A DNA stretch of 64,000 bases from Amorphophallus konjac (Eukaryota; Streptophyta; Magnoliopsida; Alismatales; Araceae): the NCBI GenBank assembly GCA_022559845.1, contig CM040117.1:149548732-149612731 (forward strand). The letters are read 5' to 3'. The notes under the pieces were generated by a model that saw nothing but the letters and a program-made list of their open reading frames with translations, had not been told where the DNA came from and made no database searches. A program made the position numbers and the translations under genes. Shown here in pieces: positions 1-10,788 of the stretch. Numbering within the stretch: the first letter of the stretch is position 1; each line of letters begins with the position of its first letter.

Positions 1-403
1 CCACCTCGTCTAGCTCTGCCACGGTGGCACGCCCGGGGGAGAGGAGAAGAGAGGAGAGATAACAATGGGAGAGAAAGTGAGAGATCATGAGGGAGGAGAG
101 AGGAGAGAGGAAGGGTTAAAAGGAAAAGAATAATAGGAAATTAGCAATATTTCCTAAAATTTGATTTCCTGCACAAAATTCTGTAAATTCAAAAAAATAT
201 GAAAAAATAGTCTCCGCGATCCTAGGAAAGAGCACAATGCACCTGTAGCGTCCCGGAGTCTCAAAACTCAACGGTTCACTCTCCACGGGGTTTTGCAAGT
301 TATATAGGGGAAAAACCTGAGTTGATCGTAAATCACATTTTAGGACCCACGAAAGCGCTCCGAAAGCTCTCTGATTCCGATCCGAAGAATCCAGGGTATT
401 ACA
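1..403 (-). mobile_element. Partial LTR, Ty3/gypsy-like, minus strand
   Basis: Read on the minus strand, a sequence beginning TGTAATACCCTGG starts at 403 and runs off the left edge. TGTAA-type starts of this form are common in plant Ty3/gypsy LTRs, and the Tekay-like LTRs at 33861 and 38953 begin similarly. A TATA-like CTATATAAC lies at about 298-306 on the minus strand, about 100 bp inside, where a U3 promoter would be expected. The right edge abuts a copia-like LTR fragment, which suggests insertion into it. No second LTR is visible, so family and completeness are inference. The rest is purine-rich on the plus strand with no coding signal. Confidence 0.45.
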
Positions 404-1135
404 AGATCTGCCAGATCTTCTTTCTCATTGGTAGTGGGAGACAAGGACAAATCTCTGTCTTGGGTAGTTTCCTTGGACTAAAATCTCATTGGTTATGACT
501 AAAAAGTATAGTATAGGAAGAACTGACCTTTCCTTAATCTAGTAGCTACCAAAAAGGTTTCTCCCAAAAGGTTGTACTGCAGCCTCATGATGAAGAGGAC
601 AGTCCACTATCCTAGGAGCCTTTTCTAGACCTCAAAAATTGTGTTTTCGGAGGTTTACGTCAGAGTTTTTTATCCTCTGGATGGGCTTCGGAGACTGTGC
701 AGTTTCAGGCAAAAAATAAGCTTGAAAAGCCTTCTAGTGCGTCGTCGCATTGTGGACATGGCATCGACACATCCTTTGCGAGGGCCGTTTATAACGGCTT
801 CTGGAAGCCCACTACGTTAACGCCCTGAGAAGGGTGCGTCGATGCATCTGCTTGGAGATGTGTTTACAATGCTCTCTGGGAGGGCCATTGCGTCGATGCC
901 CTGAAAGGATAGGGTCGATGCATCTGAAGCCCGTTTGGGCTTTTCTTCCTTCTGTGTGCAATGGGGTCGACGTAGCCTTGTTCTCTTGAAATTCTGCTCA
1001 ACCCTTGCAACTAAATTCCATCAGATGCATAGCTCCTTGTCCTTGAAGTTTTTCCCAATCATTTTCAGCTTCATATCAATATGGGGAGAGCCCTTTGTTC
1101 CTTTGATTGAACACATACAAGGCTCCTAACTCCCA
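404..1135 (-). mobile_element. Copia-like LTR fragment related to the copia-2 LTR
   Basis: The reverse complement matches the copia-2 LTR between about 45000 and 45370. Shared blocks include the segment around CTCCTAGGA, the string CCTCTTCATCATGAG, and the stretch ending at GAAGATCT. It also carries the same degenerate GCGTCGAC/GCATCGAC palindromes, here at about 740-970. It is therefore a minus-strand relative or fragment of the copia-2 LTR family, cut at 403 by the adjacent LTR. No coding region or intact LTR terminus is present. Confidence 0.55.
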
Positions 1136-1440
1136 TTTCCGCTAAAGATGCTAAGGCATGCTGCCGTGGCTAATGCTACTGCTGATCTTGTTGTTGACTT
1201 GTTACTGCTTCCCGAGCCAACTTGACTGAGTGCCATGATCTGTAAATATCACTCTTTAATCTCCCTTTAATCTTGAGATGTTTACACAAGAGAGTTATTT
1301 CATGATGAGCATAGCATGGAGGCAACAAAAACATTATCATGCATATTAAAGAATAGTTGAATCAATTCAATAGTATTATAATGAATCATACTCCAACATC
1401 ACCAAAACATCATTTATCCAACACATCCAATAGTACCTAG
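1136..1440. other. Unassigned sequence
   Basis: No long ORF, repeat or LTR terminus is recognised here. It separates the minus-strand copia LTR fragment from the integrase remnant, which begins abruptly at 1441. The right boundary looks like a truncation or rearrangement breakpoint. Confidence 0.3.
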
Positions 1441-2390
1441 TTGGCCATTTGCCCAATGGGGAACAGATGTCGTGGGCCCGCCGCCCACATCCTCTTCGAG
1501 ATGCAAATACATCCTGGCAGTAACAGACTATTTCTTCCGCTGGGCAGAGGCTATAGCCATGAAAGAAGTAACAGGAGAAATCGTAACCCGATTTATCTGA
1601 CGAAACATAATATTCCGATTCGGCATCCCCAACCGGATCGTCTCAGACAACGGAAGACATTTTCAGAATCAAAAGGTCTACAGACTGGCCAAAAAATACA
1701 AGATCGATTGGAGGACATCCACTCCATACAACCCACAGGCAAACGGGTTGGCCAAGGTGTTCAATAAAACCCTCTGCACCCTCCTGACTAAGACTGTCAG
1801 TTCTAGCAAGAAGGACTGGGAAGATAAAAGGTACGAGACGCTGTGGGCGTACCATACCATCTAGAAAACTCCAACAGGTTGTTCGCCCTTCTTTTTAGTG
1901 TACGACTCAGAAACAGTCATCCCCATTGAACTAGAGGTACCCTCACTTCGGTCACAATCCAACATGAATTGGTCGAAGACGGCCGAACAAACGTAGAACG
2001 AAGGCTGGAAGAGCTCTCCGACCTAGAAGGGAAGTGACTCCAGGCTCAGTAAAACATATAGGTCTATCAGGCCCTCATTGCCCACGCCTTCGACAAGCTT
2101 GTCAAAGGGCGTGAATCCAAGAAAGGTGACCTTGTTATGGTCAAAAGAAAGGAAGTAATGGCTGCCAATCCTTAGGGTAAGTTGAACGAAAACTGGCTTG
2201 AGTCCTATGTTGTCCAAAATGTTTACAAAGGAGGTGCGTATGTAGTTGTCAACCATAGGGGGGAAACTCAATTCCCACCCCTTAATGGAAAGCATTTGAA
2301 ACTATATTACGTACCACTTCCCCAATTCGATGAACAATTAAACCCTACACCTTACGTTGAGCAAGCATGTTTCTTAGATCTCCCATGAGA
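1441..2390 (+). pseudogene. Ty3/gypsy (Tat-type) integrase remnant, element W
   Basis: Conceptual translation, switching frame or crossing stops, gives the C-terminal half of a plant Ty3/gypsy integrase. It starts at the block WPFAQWGTDVVG (first catalytic Asp). It continues through YILAVTDYFFRWAEA and FGIPNRIVSDNG (second Asp), then NPQANG followed by LAKV. The catalytic Glu of the family falls in that last block and appears as Lys. The C-terminal region GGAYVVVNHRG...NGKHLKLYYV resembles the end of Tat-lineage integrases. In-frame stops near 1600 and 1860 and in the 2030-2180 stretch make it non-functional. The upstream integrase, RT and gag are missing. It is followed by the element's minisatellite, polypurine tract and LTR, so the orientation is plus. 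Confidence 0.85.
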
Positions 2391-2400
2391 CTTTGCAGTA

Positions 2401-2570
2401 TCCACTCAAAAAAAGAGAGAAGAAAAAAAGAGAAGAAGAAAAGGGAGAAGAAAAAAAAAGAAGAAAGAAGAAAAGGAGAGAAAGAAAAAAAGAAGAAGAA
2501 GAAAGAGGAAAATAAATAAGAGAAAAAAATAAAAGAAAAGAAAAGAAGAAAGAAAAAAATGAAAAAAAAT
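2401..2570 (+). repeat. GAA/AAG-rich polypurine low-complexity tract
   Basis: Almost uninterrupted purines (AAGAAGAAAA-type) fall directly after the integrase remnant. The long Phe/Ser-rich minus-strand ORFs here are an artefact of this composition. Similar tracts recur at 4345-4420 and 5160-5205 in the neighbouring LTR. Confidence 0.85.
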
Positions 2571-2759
2571 CGTCAAAGTCACCGGGGGAAAAACTGTCAA
2601 AGTCACCGGGGGATGTCGATTCATCAAGTCCCACCGGAATTCAAAATTTCTCCTTCGGCCCAGACCATTCATCTTGGCCGAATGACCAAACAACTGCACT
2701 CCATGTATTAGCAAAAGCCTCAAATATAGCTCAACATTACGACATCTTGTCCCACCGGT

Positions 2760-3500
2760 GCATAAACCCCTGACTTGGACCTTCCGTCCAAGCCAGCAAG
2801 CAAAGACCCTTGCTTTGACCCGGACCTTCCGTCCAAGTCAATGAATAAAAAGACCTCCATCCTTCAGCCTAGACATTACGTCTAGAGTCGATGAATAAAA
2901 AGACCCCTTGGTTTGACACAAATCTCGTGTCGATGAATAAATCACGTCAGCTCCCGACTCCCTATCGGCACTAACGAATAAACCTGTGGCCCGGACCTTC
3001 CGTCTAAAGCCATGAATAAAAAGACCTTTGCTTTGACACTAACCCCGTGTCAACGAATAAACCACGTCAACTCCTGACTCCCTGTCGGCACTGACGAATA
3101 AACTTGTCGCCCGAACCTTCCGTCTAAAGTCATGAATAAAAAGACCTTTGATTTGACACTAACCCCGTGTCAACGAATAAACCACATCAACTCTTGACTC
3201 CTTGTCGGCACTGACGAATAAACTCGTGGCCCAGACCTTTTGTCTAAAGCCATGAATAAAAAGACCTTTGCTTTGACACTAATCATGTGTTAACGAATAA
3301 ACCACGTCAGCTCCCGACTCCCTGTCGGCACTGACGAATAAACCTATGGCCCATACCATCCATCTGAAGCCATGAACAAAAGACCCCTTGCTTTGACACT
3401 TATCCCATGTCAATGAATAAACCACGTCAGCTCCTGACTCCTTGTTGACATTGATGAATAAACCTTTGACTCGAACCTTCCACCCAGGCCAACAAATATA
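2760..3500 (+). repeat. 120-bp tandem repeat between integrase and 3' LTR of W
   Basis: Units of exactly 120 bp start at 2881, 3001, 3121, 3241 and 3361, with partial units on both sides. Each unit has GACCTTCCGTCTAA, CATGAATAAAAAGACC, TTTGACACTAA, GTGTCAACGAATAAACCACGTCA and TGTCGGCACTGACGAATAAA-like segments (each varying by copy). Short internal tandem relatives such as NNTGAATAAA recur three times per unit. Noncoding minisatellites between integrase and the 3' LTR are known in Tat-type elements, which fits the position. Copies differ by a few per cent. Confidence 0.9.
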
Positions 3501-3921
3501 CGAACTTTTCTCTGTCCCACCGGGTATTACAAAACCTTTGACCTAGACCTCCTATCTAAAGTCAATGAATAAACAACCCTCTTTAACCCAACACTAGCCG
3601 CCATTCCCACTGGGGTTGACCTTACCCCGCCAGCTTAGACCATCCGTCTAGGTCGACGCATGAAACCCTATCTCTTTGCTTCGGCGTCGACCCCATGCCG
3701 ATGACTACACCTCTCTAGGGCTAAACTTCTCGGCATGTGTGATCACTACGGTGAAGCGAACCCCTCAACCCTTCGTTGAAGGGGTTAGCGCTTTCTCAAA
3801 AACTTACACCAGGTCGACGGCCTACCGGCTCGTGAAAGGAAGGTGGTACGATGAAAAAGTCTACACTCACGGGCCCCATGCACCCATCCCTCACTTGCGC
3901 CACCCACGGGTGGGGGGCATT
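3501..3921 (+). other. W element 3' noncoding region and polypurine tract
   Basis: This noncoding stretch links the minisatellite to the LTR and contains further degenerate unit fragments near 3540-3680. It ends in GGGTGGGGGGC (3908-3918), a good polypurine tract immediately before the LTR start. No protein is supported. Confidence 0.6.
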
Positions 3922-3981
3922 TGTGGACACCTAAAATTCACTGCCGGGAGCCTCAAACCACTGTAAATCAAGAGAAGAAAG

Positions 3982-4350
3982 GGTGCGTCGACGTACCCTT
4001 ACCCCTGCGTCGATGCACACATGAAACTGTGGGCCACCTGCCAAGTCAAGTAGCTTGGTGCGTCGACGCACCTCGCCCCTGCGTCAACACACAGATGAAA
4101 CTGTGGGCCACCCACCAAGGCAAGAAGCTAGGTGCGTCGATGCACCCTCACCCCTGCATCGAAGCATACATGAAACTATGGGCCACCTGCAAAGTCAAGC
4201 AGCTTGGTGCGTCGACGCACCCTCGCCCCTGCGTCAACGCAAACATGAAACTGTGGGCCGCCCGCCAAGGCAAGAAGCTGGGTGCGTCGACGCACCCTCG
4301 CCCCTGCATCGACGCACCCTCGCCCCTGCGTCGACACACACGCAAACGCG
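3982..4350 (+). repeat. 75-bp tandem repeat with GGTGCGTCGACGCACC palindrome
   Basis: GGTGCGTCGACG-type cores lie at 3982, 4057, 4131, 4206 and 4281, spacing 74-75 bp. At 4057, 4206 and 4281 the core is a perfect 16-bp palindrome, GGTGCGTCGACGCACC. Each unit continues with CCCCTGCGTCRA, ATGAAACTGTGGGCC and AAGCAGCT/AAGAAGCT-like segments. The units lie in the U3 part of the W LTR. Confidence 0.9.
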
Positions 4351-4429
4351 CACGAGAAATAAGAAGAAGAAAAGAAGAAGAAAAGAAAGAAAAGAAAAGA
4401 AAAGAAAAGAAAAGAGAAAATAGGTGAGC

Positions 4430-4720
4430 CGGCGCCCATCTACCCCACTCAATCGGCCAACCCCCATATTGCACTTGAATTGGGCAAGCCCCCATGGCCC
4501 ATTGAATCGGCCAAGCCATCCATCCCACCTGGATCGGCCAAGCCATCCCTCCAACATGAATCGGCTAAGGCCCCTCCCTCTTGAACCGGCGCAGCCCTCT
4601 TCCCCATTGAATCGACCAGCACCCTCCATGGCCCTTGAATCGGCCAGCCACCCCCCATGGAGTGAATCGGCCAGTTGCCCCCTGCTCCTTGAACCAGCCA
4701 AGGCTACACCCTACTCAACC
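4430..4720 (+). repeat. Degenerate ~30-bp repeat with (A/G)ATCGGCCA core
   Basis: About nine imperfect units carry TTGAATCGGCCA, CTGGATCGGCCA or ATGAATCGGCTA separated by CCC(T/A)CC-rich spacers. The ORFs on either strand through this block are proline-rich or tryptophan-rich products of the repeat, not genes. Confidence 0.75.
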
Positions 4721-5159
4721 GGCGGCAGAAGATGACAGGAAATGAGAAACGTCACTTCGCGCCACTGTTCATCCCACATGGAACTCTGTTCCGCGCCGGT
4801 TCACATCAAGAAGAACAGAGGAAGAAGAACAAAGAGGGAAGGGGTTGAAGCTCTCACCTAGAGGCCTCCAGCCAGTGGCCACGCCCTCAAACTGGCGGAC
4901 CCTCGAGTGTCCTTTCACCTGGCACGCTACCCGCCTCCCTATTCATTGGTTTCTCACCGGCAGACTGCCAAGAAACTTCCCTGTTGCCTCAAACGCCTAA
5001 AAACGGCAAGCTTGCGAGGACTGCTACGGAGCTACGAACGGCGTGAACAGCATCAACGTTGCCATCAATTGGCACCGGCCAATCCCCGAGGGACACTTTC
5101 GCTACTCTAAGCCCCCTATGCATAGGCTCTCGACGACCTCGAGCAGGGTGAAGAGGAGA

Positions 5160-5205
5160 AGAGAGAAGAAGAAGAAGAAGAAGAAGAAGAAGAAGAAGAA
5201 GAAGG
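5160..5205 (+). repeat. (GAA)n microsatellite
   Basis: An almost pure run of GAA/AAG triplets within the W LTR, just upstream of its TATA box. Confidence 0.95.
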
Positions 5206-5242
5206 GGGAGTGGGGAGTTTAAAAGCTCGTGACGTACACTCC

Positions 5243-5250
5243 TATAAAAA
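5243..5250 (+). promoter_or_regulatory. TATA box of the W LTR
   Basis: CCTATAAAAAG lies in the second half of the W LTR, followed by a pyrimidine-rich leader and, about 245 bp later, an AATAAA. This is the expected U3-R arrangement. Confidence 0.6.
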
Positions 5251-5728
5251 GACGGAAGCTCCGTTGGAGAAGGCTCTCTGGTTTGTTCGGCTCGCTGTTG
5301 AGAGAAAGAAGCTGAAGTGCGAAGAAGAGAGCTCATGAAAAGAGAAGAAGAAGGAGAGAGAAAAGAGGTGAGGTTGGGGGGGGGAAAAGGTGCCCATGCT
5401 CTGTCTCTCCCCCGATTGTATTTTATTTTTCTTTTGCCCTGTTTCTTTGCTAGAGGGTGTATCCCTCTTGTACCCATTCCTACTGCAATGAATAAAAAGT
5501 TTTGAGTTGTGGCATGTTATGGTCTCCACTTTGTTCCTTTTTTTTTGGCTCAAGCAGCTCTTCCCGTTTTCGTAGATGTATGCTACCGTGTTCTATGGAT
5601 ACGTGATATGCCTTCTGTAGAGACGACCGTTTGCCCTCTCACTCACACCCATGAGTTGTGGGAGCTTCGTCACCTCTCTCAAATTCATTAGAATTCATAT
5701 CTCTCCTTCACCCGCCAAGGTGCTATTA

Positions 5729-6757
5729 TTCCCTTTTTTTTACGGTGATCACTCCGGACCCCCAGGAGCTTGCTCCCTCATAGCATGGCTCCCGAGGAAC
5801 CCAATTTGAGAAGTGAACAGCAGCAACCCTACGTCGGGCAACATAACAAATCTATGTCCCAAATTTTAGATGCCACTACCCATGGGTCACTATAATCCCT
5901 CGTAGGCCAATCCTCGGGGTTTCCATACCCAATCTTGGCCATGGGGTAGCTGCTCTCGGCTTACCCAATGACTTTAGAGGCCGTCTCTAATCCTTCTCTG
6001 GGCCGGTCTCTATTTTACACCCTATAAAATCCAGGTCTGGGAGAAATGCTGTCGGATTTTCGCTAGGAACTCAAACTAATGGCTGAACCAAGAAATAATG
6101 ATAAACAAGGCGGGGTAGTGATTAAATACGAGAATGGCAGCACACAAAAAAGCCTACAGAGTGAAGAATAAACATAAGCCAGATAATTGTTATCAAACTT
6201 TGAACTGCACATATGCATTTGCACGAACACTTCTACTTAACCCTCAAGGACTAAAAACAAAGACTCTCTGCACATTGAGCCCCCTCCTTTCTCACATGTG
6301 TGTTGGCATGGCATCATCCCGTACATGAATCGGCACAAAGAAATATATGTCTCTGCAAACCTCATACACATGTCAAGTTGCATACAAACTTCCTGTTGCA
6401 TCCTCACGAGCAAACATAATAGAAGAGCGGGGGCAGTGCATGCATGCATCTTGGCCAAACAAACGGCCTAAAAACAAAAGAGATCTGTCAAATGAGCCAA
6501 AGGAGAAGAGAGACAAATGCCCTATGCAACAAAGGGTCCCCAAGGGTCGACCCATCTTGTTCAAGGCTCTGTCTAGCTTTGATCTGGACCCTTGTGTCGA
6601 CTCCCTTACACTCTTGGGTCGACGCAGCCCCAGCCCCCCGCCTATGAGGTGCAGCAGAGCATCGACTCCCCACGCTCCCACGTCGACTCCTACAGCAAAG
6701 CAGTGAACCGACGCACGCACGCTCCCTTCTTTCGCTGTATCACCCCCGCGCCATCTC
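5729..6757 (+). other. Post-LTR region with PBS-like sequence and possible gag start
   Basis: After a T-run, GGTGATCACTCCGGAC (5743-5758) resembles the Y primer-binding site TGGCGATCACGGTGGGAC (13772). An ATG at 5785 opens 37 codons (MAPEEPNLRSEQQQ...) before the first stop. Beyond that the frame is closed at the rate expected by chance. If real, this is internal sequence following the W LTR. The rest to 6757 shows no gene; two GTCGAC motifs lie near 6596-6625. Confidence 0.3.
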
Positions 6758-6980
6758 TCACCCGCGTCAATTCACCCCCCTCCTATCTCTCTCTCTCTCT
6801 CTCACCCGTGCTGGTTCACCTCTCCCTATCCATCCATCTCTTACCCGCGTTGATTCACCCCCCTCCCTCTATCTCTCTCTCACCCGTGCTGGTTCACCTC
6901 TCCCTATCCATCCCTCTCTCCTCTCACCGATTCATCTTCTCCCTATATCTCTCTCTCTCTCACCCACGCCGGTTCACCCT
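6758..6980 (+). repeat. ~40-bp tandem repeat in a CT-rich block
   Basis: CACCCGYGYYGRTTCA-type cores occur at about 6758, 6802, 6841, 6881, 6917 and 6961, separated by CTCTCTCTC spacers. Alternate units are most alike, giving an 80-bp higher-order period. Noncoding. Confidence 0.75.
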
Positions 6981-8039
6981 CCCCATCTCTAACTAAAAAA
7001 AACAAAGAAAACAACAAGACAAAGAAAACAACAAAAGCAAAACAAAAATGAAGAAAACAAAGGAAATAATAACATAAATAAAACAAAACACCACATATAG
7101 TGATAAATAATCAAACAAAAATAGTAATAACAAATGAATAGAAAATGCCCTCATGCATCTAAATAAAAAATCAATCAAATAACAAAACAACAAAAATTGA
7201 TGAATGATCAAAACAAAACAAAAAAAACAACAAATGACCAAATAACTGATGACTAAAGAATAACAAAAATTATAGTAATGCTAATAAACAAACAATAATA
7301 ATAATTGAGCAACAATATACACATGGTTACATAAAAAAATGAATGCATGCATCTAAATTAAATTAAATAACTAAACAACAAAAACTTATTAATGTCCGTT
7401 CCGAAGCCCCGCTTCCCCGGACTCGGTATGAAAGGAGTATCAATGACGCCCCGGTAAATCGGGTTTGGATCTCGGGGACCACCCCGATATGGCCATGACC
7501 CGATATTGCCCCGGGCCAATAGCTCACTGAAACTGACTCGTTTCCACTGGGATCTAATCCCGCTCTCTTATTAAACTCACCGTACATTTGGTAGATATTT
7601 ATATGGGTTTTATTTCCATCTTTGTCAGGCTTTTAATACGGATTCCTGTCCGAACATGAAATGGTAAATAAGCAACCAACATGATTCAAATGCTTACACC
7701 GTAACGTAGGGCATTCTAACGCGGTTCGAGATTTTTATTGCCTCATTTCATCAATGTTAATTTTAGGCCATAGGGCCCCTTTTCCTGGCGATTAATCAAG
7801 AGTTTTCCCCTCTCTGAGGGGATGTAATTAACGTCGTGGCCTTTACATCACGACGGGTTTTGGTCCCGACATGACACTCACTATCATCTGATCAGTCAGA
7901 CGGCACGCACCAGTGGCTTCTTCGGAGCCCGAATAAATCGTCACATTGTGACTGGCACGCCTACGCACTAAATAAACAAAATAAATAAATAAACAAACGA
8001 ATAGATAAAAGAAATCTCAAAATTGCATCCACAAGTTTC
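6981..8039. other. A-rich tract, GC-rich hairpin block and unassigned sequence
   Basis: 6990-7370 is AAC/AAA-rich low-complexity DNA. 7390-7560 is an abrupt GC-rich island with several self-complementary stretches (for example CCCGGTAAATCGGG). 7600-8039 contains CGTCGTG...CACGACG arms near 7831-7854 and a TGGCGATTAATC near 7787 that faintly recalls a Tat PBS. No convincing ORF. Confidence 0.35.
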
Positions 8040-10788
8040 TACACCTTAGTGAGGGAGTTCTAGCCCTTACCACTTTTCCTTTTCTCCTTATTCGTCTGCG
8101 TCTGGTCTTAGCACCACTTCTTCATGTTAAGCCACTTTAAATCCTCACCTCCCTATCTTTTGTCTGCAAAAGGATGACAAATCCTATGTTTATCAAAATC
8201 GCCACCAGCAGCCGCTTTTACAAAGGCCGCAGGGTAATCTATTTGTGTAAGTATGCATTTTCATTATTTCATTCATCTCTATGCACCATTTTAAACATGA
8301 AGTGCTTCTTAACATGATTAAGAGTGGTAGTTTAGGTCTAGTCCTAGGTTTTTAATTAAGTCAATATCAAAAATAAGTCTTTAGGCTTGCTAATGCAGCA
8401 CCTTTGGTTATGAGAACCTCGCGCTGAGAATTCGGCATTCCCTCCCCGCTCATTAAGGGTGACCCTAAGCATGGGCACCGCACACACTTCATGGCGTTCT
8501 TACCCATCTCCTTTGGTAAACACCGTTGCTACTTGAGCCATGCTTGAGAGCACGAGGTCTTTTTCTCTTCTCTACTCGGCCGAAATATGAGGGCATAAGT
8601 ATTCTGGGCAAAGACAACCAACCTAAGCACATCCCGACAAGAGGAAGTCTCAAATAGGGGCAATCTATTAAGACATTATTCTCAGTATTAATGTTCAATT
8701 TCAATATCTTTCAAGCCCAAAGAAAATAAAAGAAGAACAAAATGATGATCAAAATAAAAAAAAAAGAAAAATTCAAAGAATTTGTGATGGCAAGAGGGCA
8801 GTACAGTTTCCCTGCGGGATGTTATGAGCCCGGTCATATGCATGCTTAAATGAGAATTAAGGTTCGATGATATGACAAAAAGCACCGACGCAACATACCG
8901 AATCTCTAGGGTTGTGTTGTGAAAGGAAGTTAAACCCAACATTTTCTTAACTCATATCAGGCTTATCCCCAATTTTCTTCTCTTCTCCCTCCAAAGATCG
9001 AGTGTTTCTCAGGTATAGCCTTAGTAGGGACACCGTTAACCAAGAGAAGCTGACTATTGGGTGCCACTTTCAATGCATGCCCCGCTTTGGGCAACTTTTA
9101 GCGAAAAGGGAAGGAACAAGGACCCCTACCTAGTGGTTTAAACTACCCTTGGTGCTGCAATTAGCAATGTCTAAACTAAAAATCTAAAAAATCTAAATTT
9201 TTTTAAAACCTAAAAAAATTAAATATTTTTAAAATTCATAAAAAATCAAATATTTTTCAAAACTCATAAAAATTTGAATCTTTCTAAAATTCATAAAATT
9301 TGAATATTTTCCAAAATCCATAAAATTTGAATATCTTCAAAATTCATAAAAAATTTAATATTCTCAAAATTGAAAAAATTACATTATATTTTTCACTAAT
9401 TGTATATTCAGATGGTGTCTTACAGGGACAACTATCGCAAGGACCAAGAACATGGGATGAGTCCTCTCTTTTACTTGTATCAATTTTTGATTCTTCCTCT
9501 TATTCTCAAAACAATGTTATTCACCATCAATTCCTCTTATTATTCTTGCCATTCTGGGTATCACCACTGCAATCTTGATCATTCAAGTCCAAATGTTAAC
9601 CATTGGCCAAGTTTGTCATCCTCGTGGTCTAACTTGACATAATAATAAATAATGATTCCATGATGTTTGAATGCTTCTATCCGTGCTATGATGATATCCA
9701 TGCTTTCATGCTATCTTTGCTTTAATTGCGTTTATTCATTGTTTGTATTACTTCATGATATCTTGGCTAACCAATTTTTGAGTGCAGGAAGAAGCTCTTT
9801 GGTCCCACCGTTCTGGCATTATTCAGGTCCCAGGGTGATTGCTACACTACATTCTTTAGTTCATCATGCTTATTGCCTTCACCATCTTTCTTGTATGCAT
9901 TATTACTATATATTATCTACGTTATTAGATTATATCAAGGACCTTGTGGCTTTGGTAAATCTAAAATTTAAGTTCCCCTTCACCAAAATGATGATAATTT
10001 CAGAAGAATTTTAGTCACATGGATAGGCCGTTGAGCCATCCAAGACTGGGGATGATGGTTCCCTTTTATGAATTGGTGTACGGATAAACGAGCTTCGGCT
10101 TAATATCAGCTCACAAAAGTAGTATCTTGACTCAGTCTGGGCAGCATAACAATATTATCCTTGATTATTTTCTATTTTTAATTTATTTTAAAATTTCCCT
10201 TCAAACCCAACATGCAATCATGTAGGACTTTGAATTAATCATGGAAAATCATTCTTATAGCTCAACTTTGAGAGTCAATTGACTATTATTTTTTATGATG
10301 CGAGATATTCCACTCCGAATTGAGTCCTCAGTTCCCCTTGTTGTGATTTTGGGATGTTTCCTTGAAAACTACTTTATTTAGATCTCTATCCTCTTGTTCA
10401 ATTTCCTTTTTCCCTTAGATCCACCTTGGCTGCAGCACGTCCACATTGGCTAGTAACCGCTCTCCAATGGTGAAACCTACAGGTTTACGACCTGGAGCAC
10501 TTCCACTGTCTGGAAGTTGATCGCGTTCTTTGTTCTCCTCCTTCGTGCCCTTATGCACACTCATCCAAACAATTGATGCTTTCACTGAATCTTCTTAAGA
10601 TTGCCTCATCTTGAACTTTGGAACCAATTCTCATCAGGTGGTGTTGATCGCGTGTCTCATCACACCTTAGCATCTACTTTTTAGTTCGCTTTCACTTCAT
10701 TCCATTTCATTACACTTCATTCCATTCTGTTCCATTCCATTCCATTCCGTGTCGCTCCCTTATAAAGCAGATGCCAAGGCGGGTCAAC
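8040..10788 (+). mobile_element. 3' noncoding tail of Tat-like element X
   Basis: This block parallels the Y tail (about 31480-33860 plus 42927-43459). Shared landmarks in the same order are GGGAGTTCTA, the ACACCGTTGCTGCT/ACTT block, TCTCAAATAGGGGCA, the GCAGTACAGTT...GAGCC block, an AAAATCTAAAAAA/AAATCAGATATTT-type AT tract, ATATTATCCTTGA, and a final CATTCCATTTCATT-like pyrimidine block before the polypurine tract. No long ORF is conserved between the two copies. It is therefore a conserved but apparently noncoding element tail. Polypurine tract AAGGCGGGTCAAC precedes the LTR. Confidence 0.7.

Larger units (their letters stand above)
3922..5728 (+). mobile_element. LTR of element W (Tat-type Ty3/gypsy)
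   Basis: The LTR starts TGTGGACACC directly after the polypurine tract, the usual form for Tat-lineage LTRs; X and Y start TGTAGACACG and TGTTGACACC. It contains a 75-bp palindromic tandem repeat (3982-4350), a GAA-rich tract, a degenerate ATCGGCCA repeat (4430-4720), a TATA box (5243) and a possible polyadenylation signal AATAAA near 5490. The right end is uncertain. I place it about 14 bp before a PBS-like sequence at 5742, by analogy with Y. No partner LTR is in the window. Confidence 0.6.

Noticed and set aside
4148..4735. Overlapping ORFs of 80-168 codons on both strands
   Set aside because: They follow the 75-bp and ~30-bp tandem repeats and the GAA tract; products are repeats with no domain.
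7363..7587. Minus-strand 74-codon ORF in the GC-rich island
   Set aside because: Short, no known domain; the island is better explained by self-complementary GC-rich sequence.
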